A DNA stretch of 64,000 nucleotides. Source: Paraescarpia echinospica. Lineage: Eukaryota > Annelida > Polychaeta > Sabellida > Siboglinidae. Both the position numbers and the translations under genes were made by a program. The first letter of the stretch is position 1, and every line of letters begins with the position of its first letter. The DNA lies in assembly GCA_020002185.1 (NCBI GenBank), contig CM034539.1, positions 32,678,128-32,742,127 on the forward strand. The letters run 5' to 3'. The notes under the pieces are model-generated. The model was not told where the DNA came from. It saw only the letters and a program-made list of their open reading frames with translations, and did not search any database. Shown here in pieces: positions 10,480 to 21,110 of this stretch.

Positions 10480-12344
10480 TAACGTAATATTTGTCGCCAA
10501 CCATTGTTGCTACTAAAATAGGTATTTTTGCACTATTGACATTGTTGTTTTGCAGGCTGACTTCTTCATGACGTTTACTGAAATGATAGATTTGAACACA
10601 TCTTACTGTCTCCCTGCAACATTCCTTACGAAAGCGATTCGTTTTGTTACTTAGCCATACATCTTAATCTGGACAACATTACTAGTATACAAAATGCAGG
10701 AATATTGTGTGACAGGCTATGAATCCAAATTGTGTTGACATCCCACCAATCACCGAGTTTTGTGTACAGTTAGTTTACCACGCGGACTATGCGAACAACG
10801 GCGATACATTAAACATTTGTTCACCACGTTGGAATAATGTAACGACTGAACATGCTCTTGTAGCCCACGTGTTCGACACATCTCATTTTTATGTATTATT
10901 GTAGGACACCTTGCTTGCTTTATCACATATTTAGCGGAAGAAGAGACATTTAAAAAGAAAAAGAACTAAATCTTATTTGACACATCACGAAAACTCTAAC
11001 ACGTCCATGGTTAGTTAAAATGTGAGTACACAGTGGATACACAAAAACAACGTGGCACATAGTAAGGTTTTTAACAAAGCAGGTTTGGGATACACCTTTA
11101 AGTAAGACGGTCATCATTTCTCTTTCTTGGGAAGCCACCTTCCAAAATAATTTTTCCGGAGAAGACATGCCACGGTTGCTGTTGCCGAAATCAGCTGAGC
11201 TATTAAAAGTTGTCAAAGAAAACAGTCTTAATTGACAACGTCCATACACGTTTCGTGTTTCCTAGTATTTATGGTTTTTCTCAAATATGATAGTATGGTT
11301 CACGCCTGATTTCATCACATGTGTCAATAGACACATAAGTCTCCGGATGTTTGGTCATGTTTGTTGTAATCCATAGAGACCCGCGTTAGCCTAGTTTCCA
11401 CGCAATAATGTAAAGGACACACAAAGAGGAAGGCCACTGGACTGGTGGAGTGACCAAATCAAATTTAGATATTGGACTCGCGCTGGAATAAACAGACCAA
11501 GGTAGTGTAATGCTTGAAAAGAGAGGATAAACAACAAGAAGAATTGCGAGTGTTAATCTTGTTTTTGCATTTAAATCAAATCTGGCGTTGTTGCGTATAT
11601 AAACGCACTGTTTCGCCTGTTTGTCATGTTTAGCAATTTGCAATTAATCAACCCATCTCACACTTACCGGTTTCAGTTATCGTTACAAAGCGAGGTCGCT
11701 ATATTTGTACCGAATTAGATTACGGAAATATACAGTGTTCCATGTGCACACACATAATACGTTCCATAAATTGCGGATGTCGTGCGTATGACGTACCACA
11801 CATCCCATAATGCGTCAGGTTCACAGTGACGTTCGGTTGCACCGAAAGCTGCGATTATTCTACGAAACGTATCGAAATATGACAGGTTCGATTTGACAGT
11901 AAATATGCGAAAGTGGTTCAATTTAAAATAAAAATATGTGTGCTTTTAAAATCAGTGTATTACAGTTGACCGTATGGATTCGTCATCGGTGCCAAATGTG
12001 AACTTTGACATACTTATTTGGCATCCATTCAATTTTAAATCACGATTAGATTAGGACTTTATGTGTAATTGAACATATAAAAAATAAACCGTTCCTCCCA
12101 AACCAGTGTACGCCCGTAACTGCAGCCGGTAGGTCAATAATGTTCCACCGGACTTGGAGACACCTGTTGGCACATAATGTTTGGTTCACAGAAAACATAG
12201 CGGTCTAACTGTATACGTTTGTGTAAAACCATGGCGTATTTCAGTAGCCGCCTTATTTGATCAAGTGAACAATACCTCTTTTTAAGCCATTTTGAGAATA
12301 TTGTAAGAACACTGTCTACATCACCGTGCGCCCTTGTGTGGAGC
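10480..12344. other. Region with no supported gene
   Basis: Between the TG repeat and the SINE there is no exon with recognisable coding content. One LINE-like C-terminal fragment lies at 11.4-11.5 kb (listed separately). Confidence 0.5.
11400..11535 (+). mobile_element. LINE ORF2 C-terminal fragment
   Basis: A degenerate reading containing KGHTKRGRPLDWWSDQI, with frame breaks, matches the basic RGRP-W tail of non-LTR retrotransposon ORF2 proteins. A related fragment lies at 53.0 kb. Confidence 0.45.
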
Positions 12345-12485
12345 GCAATGGTGTAGCGGTTAGATAGTTAGAGCTTCGGACTCTCAATCGATATATTTCG
12401 GGTTCAAAATGAATTGTCCTGCTGCCGCTTGGAACCTTGGGCAAGTGCGTTCATTTCCCTTTGCTCCAGTTCACTCGTCTGTATG
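12345..12485 (+). mobile_element. tRNA-derived SINE head
   Basis: The segment starts GTGTAGCGGTTAGATAGTTA (A-box-like), then CGGACTCTCAATCGATA, then GGGTTCAAAAT (B-box-like). The downstream GGAACCTTGGGCAAGTGCGT matches the 430-745 SINE. The 3' body is missing. Confidence 0.65.
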
Positions 12486-12494
12486 GATGATTAT

Positions 12495-12700
12495 GTCCTG
12501 CACGGGCCTGGAATTTTAGCTCTAGTCCGGCCCGCATTTAGCAGTTAAAATCCAGGCCCGGCCCAGACCCATAAAAATATATCAAGTCAGGCCCGCCCCA
12601 GACCCGCAAACTAAACTTTAGGCCCAGGCCCGCAAATGGTTGTGCCCGGCCCGTAGGTTTCTGGCGCAGGCCCGTGGGGCCAAAAGCGGGTAAGTCCGCT
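12495..12700. mobile_element. GGCCCG-rich hAT-like terminal segment
   Basis: Many copies of GGCCCG/CGGGCC and AGGCCCGG within 200 bp resemble hAT-family subterminal repeats. No transposase is attached, and the matching end was not located. Confidence 0.35.
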
Positions 12701-13224
12701 GACCGCAAAACACCAACTTAGAAAACAGTTTGTTTTTAGTTTAATATTAATAGCTGAAATTTAGATATGACATTCAGGCTTTACAATACAAACTATGTTA
12801 TCTGTTGAAACACAATTTAATACATACAATTGTTATTTTGTGCGACAAATGAAGCAGAGAGGCGGAACTCTCTGAGAGGGCCGTTATTTATTTTGCTAGT
12901 TCAGACAACAGTAAGGTTATTAGACTGTTGTTGTCCTCATTGCCCTGCACTGGGCTAGACATGTAGCTCAACAACTTTAATAAAGCCAGTTGTCACCCTT
13001 TATTCCAGTCACGCTACTACTGCAGAGCCCCAAACCAGCCAAGGCTAGTGTTAGTCGTTTAGCAGGGTCAGTAAACAGGTTACAGTCCAGACACTTGACA
13101 TCACCAAAGAATTAAAAGATAGCTAGCTACTAACTAGTTAAGTTTGAGCTTACAAAACTGAGAGGAACCAAGCATTAACTGTGCTGAATACTCCAGTCAC
13201 AATGTTTTAGGAATGCCAGTAGAT

Positions 13225-13342
13225 CAGGAGTCGGCAACCTGCGGACCACGGGCCAACTGCGGCCCGCGAAACTATTTCATGCGGCCCGCGGACTAAAAGT
13301 GAGATTGTACACAATGCGGCCCGCGAGATGACAATATTATGT
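13225..13342 (+). mobile_element. hAT transposon left terminus
   Basis: It starts CAGGAGTCGGCAACCTGCGG and carries four GCGGCCCGCG-type subterminal repeats, as in ZBED/GTF2IRD2-like hAT elements. It is cut at 13,342 by a Tc1 insertion. Confidence 0.65.
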
Positions 13343-13343
13343 A

Positions 13344-14482
13344 CAGTCATTTGCAAAAGTTTAAGACCAGGCACGATTTTTAAGCATTTTATGGTATGGC
13401 ATCAGATTGCATCAGATAATGTCTGGATTGCATCATCCTATTTGGGCCTTGAAGCAATGCGCCTAGTCAGTACTTCCAGGTCATTTGTTTGCTGCTGTCA
13501 GTATCGATTAGGTGTTTTTCAGTTTTGACTTCATTCCTGAAATGGGCAAAAAATCGTCTTTGACAGAGGTTCTAAGGGCACAAATAGTGACTCTACGTGG
13601 AGAAGGATATACGGAAAGAGACATTAGTGCTAAATTACGTTATTCCAAGACAGCCGTGCACAACGCCATCGTAAAATTCAATGCTGATGGCACATTTCGT
13701 GACAGTAAAAGGAGTGGTCGTCCACGGAAAACTACGCTCAGGGATGACCACGCAATGAGACGTATCGTGGTGTGGTCGCCAATGAGCTCATGCAAGAAAA
13801 TTCGGGCTGCTTTACGCTTAAAAGGTACGGAAATAAGTCCCAGTACTGTTTCGAGACGTCTCAGCAAGGAATTTGGGCTCAAGTCCCGCAAGCCGGCCCG
13901 GAAGCCACGCCTGACACCTGTGATGAAAGTGTTGTTCTCAGATGAATCGACCATGCAACACTTTATACCTCGCAAGAAGAAGCTGAAACTGCATATGGAC
14001 ATCCACAAATGTACGATTTCCGTGCAAGATGGCGCTCCTTGTCACCGATCCAAGGTAGCCACTGGTTTCCTCAAGAAGAACAAAATCTCCGTGCTGGAAT
14101 GGCCTGGGAACAGCCCAGATCTAAATCCCATTGAGAACCTGTGGACTATAATGAAGGATAAGGTGGCAGACAAACAACCATCAAGCGCTCAAAACTTGAA
14201 ACAAGCTATCAAGGACGTTTGGGTCACTGAAATCACACAGGAGTACTGCGAATCTCTGGTTTCTAGCATGCCATATCGCATCCAGGCGGTCATTGACAGC
14301 AAAGGAGGCCACACTAAATACTGAAAAGAAGAGACACTTACATTTTTGGACGACATAAAGTTTCATATTATGTTGTACTACGTTTATTTGGCGAAATAAA
14401 CTGATATAATATTATGTGAAGGCCAAAAAATCATAGTTTTGTCAAATTTCTTCAAAAAATCGTGCCTGGTCTTAAACTTTTG
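13344..14482 (+). mobile_element. Tc1-like transposon nested in an hAT element
   Basis: The element is flanked by TA on both sides (13,342-43 and 14,483-84). The left terminus is CAGTCATTTGCAAAAGTTTA; the right terminus is the reverse complement but lacks the outer 10 nt (CAGTCATTTG). AGACCAGGCACGATTTTT is shared by both ends. It carries one transposase ORF. Confidence 0.88.
13542..14324 (+). CDS. Tc1-family transposase with an internal in-frame deletion
   Basis: The protein has 260 residues against roughly 340 usual for Tc1. An N-terminal paired-like HTH (TEVLRAQIVTLRGEGYTERD, then SKTAVHNAI), a GRPRK hook and a second HTH are followed by the DDE domain. Asp in LFSDES, Asp in VQDGAPCH and Glu in NPIENLW are all present, and the last two are spaced D-34-E. 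Sequence is missing around the first Asp: before LFSDES (the usual KRLxFAxxH segment) and after it. The ORF is open despite the loss. Activity is unlikely because the catalytic core is shortened and the right end is truncated. Confidence 0.9.
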   Translation: MGKKSSLTEVLRAQIVTLRGEGYTERDISAKLRYSKTAVHNAIVKFNADGTFRDSKRSGRPRKTTLRDDHAMRRIVVWSPMSSCKKIRAALRLKGTEISPSTVSRRLSKEFGLKSRKPARKPRLTPVMKVLFSDESTMQHFIPRKKKLKLHMDIHKCTISVQDGAPCHRSKVATGFLKKNKISVLEWPGNSPDLNPIENLWTIMKDKVADKQPSSAQNLKQAIKDVWVTEITQEYCESLVSSMPYRIQAVIDSKGGHTKY

Positions 14483-14483
14483 T

Positions 14484-14990
14484 ACATTGGCATGGTGCAC
14501 CTTCCAAGGGAGGAAGAACAAAATAATTGAGTTGTTTCGCTAACTGGAAAGGTTCGACTCAATGCAGGGCCACTGCGAATCTCTTCAGGCTCACTGCATC
14601 ATCTATACCACAAGAAAGCCTGTGTAGCAAATCAGTGATAATGCAAAAGGTAATTGAGCGCCGTCGTGAAGAACGGGAACTACGTTCGCGCCCCTGGTCT
14701 AAACCCCCAGCAGTTCAAGCGTCTTCTGGCAGAGTTGAATGTGCAATATCGTAATCTCCTATTCTACTGCGAAGTGTGCTGGTTGAGCCGAGATGCCATG
14801 TGTGCACGAGCAGAGACATTAAATTAGTTTGTTCGTGGAGCAGCCGTTTCCAGAGGTAATGTCTTCCGGACATCGCTGACCCCAGGTGCATCTGCGAGTT
14901 TTAATTTCTTGTCGACATCGTGGCACATCTCAATCTGCTGAATTTCAACTAACGAGTCGATGACATCATGATATGTTCTTGGGAGATAAA
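14484..14990 (+). pseudogene. hAT transposase remnant (GTF2IRD2/ZBED-like)
   Basis: One frame contains GLNPQQFKRLLAELNVQYRN then LLFYCEVCWLSRDA, matching the GLNHRQFKxLLxE ... VRWLSRG block of hAT transposases. HQE/LCSKS and FLSTSWH-like pieces lie in other frames. Several stops and shifts are present. It continues the hAT element interrupted by Tc1. Confidence 0.7.
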
Positions 14991-15089
14991 TACTATTTTT
15001 TTTGGGGGGAAGACTTAAAAAGAAAAGAAAAGAAATTAATTCTGTATTGGCCGTTTTGCCAGTTGGCATATAAGACATACTAAACACAT

Positions 15090-15240
15090 ATAGTCATAGG
15101 CGCGGGAACGGGGAGGGGGGACAGGGGGCAAATTTCCAACAGCCCTCTCCCCCCGTCTTCCGATGTCACCGTCGAGCTAACCGAGACAGCCACAAGGTGT
15201 AGGAAGATGTGAAGATATGCGCCGGCGCGGCGGCGAAAAA
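15090..15240 (+). repeat. G-rich interspersed repeat copy
   Basis: AATTTCCAACAGC...CCCCCGTCTTCCGATG...ACCGTCGAGC matches the reverse complement of the repeat at about 33.9-34.1 kb. A second related G-run segment lies at 16,095-16,440. The family is not recognised. Confidence 0.5.
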
Positions 15241-15704
15241 TGTTTAATGGTGCTGAAGCTCCGGAAGCCCTCCAACATCGTTCCTGCGCCACTGCATCTA
15301 GTTCGTTTCTTTCATTTCGTTTCTGCTTTCGACATCAAGTTGCGATTGTGGGAGATACAACTATTGCATTTCTCAACACTCCTGAAAACGAACCAGAAAG
15401 GCCGTATATGTACGAAGCATTCGTTGAGCTGCTGAAACGGGAGTTTGCAAAGCGTTTTACATATCTCGGAGCTGATATCTGGTCTTATTTTACAGCCAGC
15501 TATAGTAGTCGAAGACGCGCCGGAAGCTATGTAGATGAAATTCACCAAATGTAATTTCACTGTGTGGCACTCAAAGAGACATTCAATGAGGTGTATCTTG
15601 CAGCCAAGAGCACTAATCAACGGAACAGTGTATAACACTACAACACATGTCAAGCTTACTTGTTCAGCTTCAACGCCTATGAGCTATAATGCCTACGTAT
15701 GTAA
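15241..15704 (+). other. Open region of unknown coding status
   Basis: An ORF from 15,240 to 15,554 (104 codons) has no domain that I recognise. It has no splice or homology support and is left unassigned. Confidence 0.2.
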
Positions 15705-15827
15705 TGTTGGGTCTACTACGTGAAATAGAGGCATAATAGCCATCCCGTAACAAACGCTGACCGGCATGGCGCCGAGAGTGTAACCGGAACAGCGTCATCA
15801 ACGTAACAACGAGTGCATTACTCAACA
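15705..15827 (-). repeat. 3' LTR of the Ty3/gypsy element
   Basis: The LTR is 123 bp long, beginning TGTTGGGTCTACTACGTG and ending ACTCAACA in plus orientation. It aligns end to end with the split copy on the right. Confidence 0.8.
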
Positions 15828-16657
15828 CCTCCCTTTTAAAACAAAAGACGAAACGTACTACTGAATGTACTCAGTACTACACAATGTCGATTATTGATTA
15901 GTGCTACGTAACTGACACAATATATTGATCCTTAAATAATACTATACAACCTAATCAGTTCACACACATTAGTGTTTCACATTAAACCAGAAACCATGCA
16001 GGTGAGTTTAGTATATATAATACAATATACACACAATGTTGACAATTAGTGTGGTTAGAGCAGAACACTAGCGCACCAGTTTACAGGTCAAGCACTTGTC
16101 ATGGGCAGTGGCGTGGGAACGAAATTCATATTAGGGGGCTACCGGAGCTTCAGCTTTTGGAATTTTTTACGCCTCCGCGACGCCTATTACTGGGGTGGGG
16201 GGGGGGGCAAAAAACCATATATCTGCCCTCCAGTTGCACACACATTTCACAGTCGACAAAAATACACATTAATCGTCTCATGAAATTTTTATTTCCACCC
16301 GCCATTGATGCTCGCCACAAAAACAAACATTCACGCTCACATTTAAAGGGGAGGGGCAGAACCATGTGTATGCCCCTCGGAGAAATTCTAGGAGACAGCT
16401 GCCACCCGTCTTTCCGCGCTTTTGGTCGTGGCTTGATCACACGACCATGACGTTACACTTTTTCAATGTCAGTACGTGTGGCGTCGGGCGGATTATTAGG
16501 CTCGACGGTCTGTGTATCAGTTAGTGAGATGTCGGGTGGGACATCGCTTGGCTCGCGTAATACTGTCAAGGAACTGCGGTTGCTACTTCTATGTAGCGGG
16601 AGTTGTAATCTACTACTAACAGATACCATCGTCCACGAATGTAAAACAAGTCACTAC

Positions 16658-18435
16658 CTAAATGTTCAATGGACGTGAGGAAAACTCATTCGGTTTGAGT
16701 TGTTCGGCCACATCATTTACCCTCTTTCTACACGTGTTAACGTTTCGAGCCATCACTGCGATTCGCTGGGACATACCAGGCCAACAAACCAGTTGCTCGG
16801 CACGTTCACGACACTTGGTTATCGCGAGATGACCCTGGTGAAGACGTTGGATGACATCTAGAAGCTCCGACTGTGGAATCACGATCCTGTCATCTTACAC
16901 CAATATGTCATATATGATTTATATATAACCACGATTTTCCCAGTATGGACGGAGAGGCGAATCTACTGATGATATATACGGAGGCCCGTATGCACGTACT
17001 TCAGAATTTGTGCTAGGACTTCATAACTGGCCAAAAGATAACGCAACTCAACTAACCGTTTCTGGGAAGCACTGGAATAAACTACATGTTTCGCATAAGA
17101 TTCCTCCTCAGCTACAAAAAAAGTTCTTCAACGTCAGTGGGCTTGGCACTAAATCGCGACAGCGCATCTACAGTCACATTATCGTTCCCCGAAATGTGTT
17201 TTACTTTTAAGAAAACCTCACCATTCCCATACGAAAACTCTGTATGCGGTCAGGCAGTTAATTTAATGTCATTGAGCAGTGGGATGAATGGTCTGTGATA
17301 AGTTTGAATCCGCACGGTGAGACCTATGATGTAATTGCGAAACTTCTCACGTGCCCAAACTATGGCCAATGCTTCTAGCTCTATGGTTAATATCGTCGCT
17401 CCGTCTCCGTTAGCGAACGATACGCTGCACACACTAATCTGGGAGGGCCATCACTTTGTACTAACGTGGCTCCGATGCCATGCTTACTTGCATCCGACTG
17501 AATCACAATATCTTTCTTTGGATCGTTGCTAGTACAACTGATTTAGAAAGCTCTCGTTTGACATCGCAAAATGTTTTCTCCTGCGCATGGCCCCAATACC
17601 ACCTGGTATTCTTACACAATAGATCACGTAGCGGTTTACTGACCTCACATAGCTTATCTGAGAACTTGACCAACTGATTGGCCATCCAAAGAAAGCTCCT
17701 AACATCACCCACACACGCGGTGTCTTAATGTCATTCAGACCCTGAATAACATCTGGATTAGCATATACACCTGTGCTCGAGATTATGTAACCTAAGAATC
17801 TAATCCGATCCACTGTGAATTCGTATTTTGAAGCATTGAGCGTCATACCAGCGTCTTCAAGTCGGTTCAAGACGCTTCTGATTCTGAGATTGTGTTCTTG
17901 GAGAGACTCTCCCCATATACAAATATCACTGGTATGGTTATGTCCCCTGGTCCTACTAGTCTCTTGGCTGTAGGTACCAACTTCACTCTTGTACACAACC
18001 TATTTGGCACCACGGAGACATCATCTCCAGTTTGAACCTAACTGGTATTTTCAACCCTAGAACTTGAATTAGTCTGATCTAACTGTTCATGTTGTCAGTG
18101 ATCTCACCAAAGAAAGATGCGTTGTCTTGATCTGCATCAACAACGTTCACTTTCGCCTCTGTGTGAGGCTTTCGACCGCGAATCTTGGATCTGCAGTACC
18201 TTGCGATATGTCCACCGAGTCCGCACGATTTGCACTTTACATCAAGAGGAAGATATCTTCCTGTTGTGTGTTTCACATGCCATATCAAGTACAGCCCTTT
18301 GTAGACTGCGTGTGAGACAGGGCGGTGGATTTGTTCGCTCGGTGGCGCCACTTGTAATTTCACGCCACTCACTGACCCAGAGCAAACGTTTGCTTTTAAA
18401 AGTACGAACATCGCACGTTCTCGAGTTCTATCCAT
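16658..18435 (-). pseudogene. Ty3/gypsy gag-pol remnant
   Basis: On the minus strand: a CCHC knuckle CKSCGLGGHIARYC (18,435-18,079); RT palm and thumb pieces with DICIWGESLQEHN and KYEFTVDRIRFLGYIIS (17,996-17,503); an RNase H piece with LEALAIVWAREKF (17,432-17,250); an integrase zinc-binding piece with LHQGHLAITKCRE and CWPGM (16,882-16,658). The frames are broken many times. The protease and most of gag and of the integrase core are missing. Confidence 0.8.
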
Positions 18436-18501
18436 TTACTTGCTATGCCATTCGGTTCTCTGTATTGTTCGCTCGATTCACCGTATCTGGCCACCATGTT
18501 A

Positions 18502-18587
18502 TGTTGGGTTTACTAGGTGAAATAGAGGCATGATAGCCATCACGTAACGAATGACAACCGGCATGGTGCCTAGAGTGTCATCGGAAC
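18502..18587 (-). repeat. 5' LTR, first part (86 bp)
   Basis: It matches positions 1-86 of the 3' LTR (TGTTGGGTTTACTAGGTG...TCGGAAC) and is then interrupted by the LINE. Confidence 0.8.
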
Positions 18588-20178
18588 TATTTATTATTAT
18601 TTATTATTATAAAGCATAATATAGAGCGCCGTGTGTCCGGATAACAAATCTGCTCAAAGGCGCTGACAATCGTAGAGTATAAGTAAAAATACATTAAATG
18701 ACCTAAAACATATTAAATAGAAATATTAAATAGAAAGGTAAAAGAAAATGACTTAAAAGAAGCATATCAAAATTACATAAAATGTCCGTTAGATAAACCC
18801 GAATAAAATTATATATATATTTTTTACAAGTGTATATATATATAAATTAAATTATTTAGACGTTTAAATACCTAAATTAAATAATGTGCTTAAATAAAAT
18901 AAAATAAATACATATAATATGCTAATTAATTTTTTTTAAATAAATAAATAAATAAAATAACTGCATCCTAAGTACATAACCGAATGTCAACATTGCACAA
19001 ATGTCACTGATGCAGACTGCACAGTTTTTTTGAAGGCCTGTCGAAATAAGTATGTCTTTAAGAATGATCTGAAAGTGACAACGCAGTTTGCATGTCTGAC
19101 TGCATGAGGCAGGGCATTCCACAGAATCGGGCCAGCCACCTAGAAGGAACGACGGCCATAATGGTCAAGATGATATCTCGGAACAGTCAGCAGACCTTGT
19201 TCGGCCGATCTAAGTGATCTAGTCGGCGTGTAGGATGTCACGAGCGATGAAATGTACGCAGGGCCGAGAAGGTGCACTGCACGATATACCAGCAGTAACA
19301 GTTTGAATTCGTTCCGCTGGCGTATAGACAACTAGTGTAGACGATACAGAACAGGTGTTATGTGTTCTCGTCACCTTGCCCCGGTAATGAGACGTGCTCC
19401 GGAATTATGTACCATCTGCAACTTTCGCAAGTGCGTCTCCGGCAGACCATATAACACTGCGTTGCCGTAATCAATACGTGACATGACTAAGGCGTTCACA
19501 ATGGCTCTGCAGGCATTAGTGGCAAGACATTTCCTAATCAACGCGATGTTTTGGAGGTGACAATATGCCACCTGGCAAACACGACGCATTTGATTCGTCA
19601 CCGACATAGTGTTGTCGAGTAGAACGCCAATGTCGCGGATAACCGGCTCCGGCGAAACAGCACAGCCACATATATCAATGATTTGGTAAACAGGCGGGTG
19701 AACAAGTTTCCGATTGTTCACTGCAGATATGACAATCACCTCGGTTTTTGTTCTCGTTAAGCAGAAGATTACGGTAAGACATCCACGCTTTGACATCGGT
19801 GGTACAACGAGATATTCGGTCGGTGGCCATTGTAAGTGGCTGGTCACGGGGAAAGTCCACATATAATTGCGTATAATCAGCGTACATATGATAGCGCGGT
19901 TGATGATGTTCAAAAACATGGTTGAGTCCAAGGCAGTAGATCGTGAACAGAAGAGGTCCGAGCACGCTACCCTGAGGCACACCCAGTGTTATATCGAAAC
20001 TTCTTGAAATGATGTCGCCAACTTTAACTGCCTGTGTTCGTTCTGACAGTTACGACTTCAACCAGCATAGTGCGTTGCCGCGCACGCCAATTCTGTGCAG
20101 TTGATTGAACAGTAAATGGTGATTAACAGTATCAAAAGCGGCATTGAGATCTAGTAGCTAAGTTCGATAAGTACGCAC
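18588..20178 (-). mobile_element. 5'-truncated CR1/L2-type LINE inserted in an LTR
   Basis: On the minus strand: [17 protein letters not shown] (about 20.1 kb), GVPQGSVLGPLLFTIY and YADYTQLYVDF (YADDT-type RT motif with Asp replaced by Tyr), then the C-terminal LQMVHNSGARLITG region. The element ends in a GCGCTCTATATT ... (ATT)n tail at 18,590. Several frame breaks make it inactive. Confidence 0.75.
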
Positions 20179-20215
20179 AGCGTCATTAATGTAACAATGA
20201 GTGCATCACACAACA
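20179..20215 (-). repeat. 5' LTR, second part (37 bp)
   Basis: AGCGTCATTAATGTAACAAT...CAACA continues the LTR at position 87 after the LINE. 86 + 37 = 123, the exact length of the other LTR. Confidence 0.8.
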
Positions 20216-20439
20216 ATTCGTCTTGGCTTGGCTTCTGGATTGAATATTCAAGAAGGCGGTGGTCCACGTCTGCTGCAGGCGCGCTGGTGGCTGTCCAGGT
20301 CTATCCTGAACAGGCAGATTTTGTTGCAGCGGCTTCAGGGAAAGGTCTGATTGCTGTAGCGCTTAGTAATAGGCAGAACATAACGAGCGCAGCATCGATG
20401 GACCGACCATGTTGCCCTGCTGTTCTTTATCTACACCGT

Positions 20440-21110
20440 TCCTATCTGCTATATCATCAGACGACCCAACCTGCTTCTCAATCTCTACGCTGATGATACC
20501 TAGCTATATATAACATTTCGTATGACCGACGAAACTAACACAACGTTGTCTCTACACAGAATTGAGCTTTGCACCAATAACGTCTGCGTAGTGGACAGTT
20601 AGAAGTGAACTATGATAAAACGGTTGCAGTTGTGTTATCTTTAGAAAACAAATAAGTGTAACACAACCTCACCGTGATAAAAATCGGTGACTGCGACATG
20701 ACGCCAAGTTCTACTGCCAGAAACATCTGCGTTGTATTCGACTCGGAAATGTAGATGATGATCCACATTAAGGACATCTGCTGCATAGCCTTCTATCATC
20801 TGGGGAATATTGCGTCGATCCGATCGTGCCTAACACAGAAATATGCGGTCCGTCTAATGAACACTCTCGTTATATGGAGAATTTACAATGCGAACAGTCT
20901 GCTATGTGGCATCTCCGATTGCCTTATCAACAAGCTACAAAGAGTGCAAAGAAACAACGAATTCGTTACGCAATTCTGCTACTCACAATTTATGCTCAAC
21001 TCAGACTTGCACCAACTTACATCACCGACCTATCCCATGAACAACAGCTACCCGAGTGTTGCGTTCGGATACAAACAATAGACACATATCTAACGCAATT
21101 AAGCGCCGTT
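20440..21110 (+). pseudogene. LINE RT fragment
   Basis: Degenerate frames hold YADDT-like text near 20,487 and NTLVIWRIYNANSLLCGISD then INKLQRVQRNN, the C-terminal RT region of CR1/L2-type LINEs. The frame is broken repeatedly. Confidence 0.5.

Larger units (their letters stand above)
15705..20215 (-). mobile_element. Deleted Ty3/gypsy retrotransposon with a LINE in its 5' LTR
   Basis: Two 123-bp LTRs (TGTTGGGT...CAACA) flank a 2.67-kb internal remnant read on the minus strand in the order gag knuckle, RT, RNase H, integrase. A purine tract (AAAAGGGAGG on the minus strand) abuts the 3' LTR at 15,828. The right (5') LTR is split after base 86 by a LINE at about 18,588-20,178. No clear target-site duplication is visible, so the outer flanks may have been rearranged. 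Confidence 0.8.

Noticed and set aside
15240..15554. 104-codon ORF as a gene
   Set aside because: No domain, no splice context, and it lies between transposon remnants.
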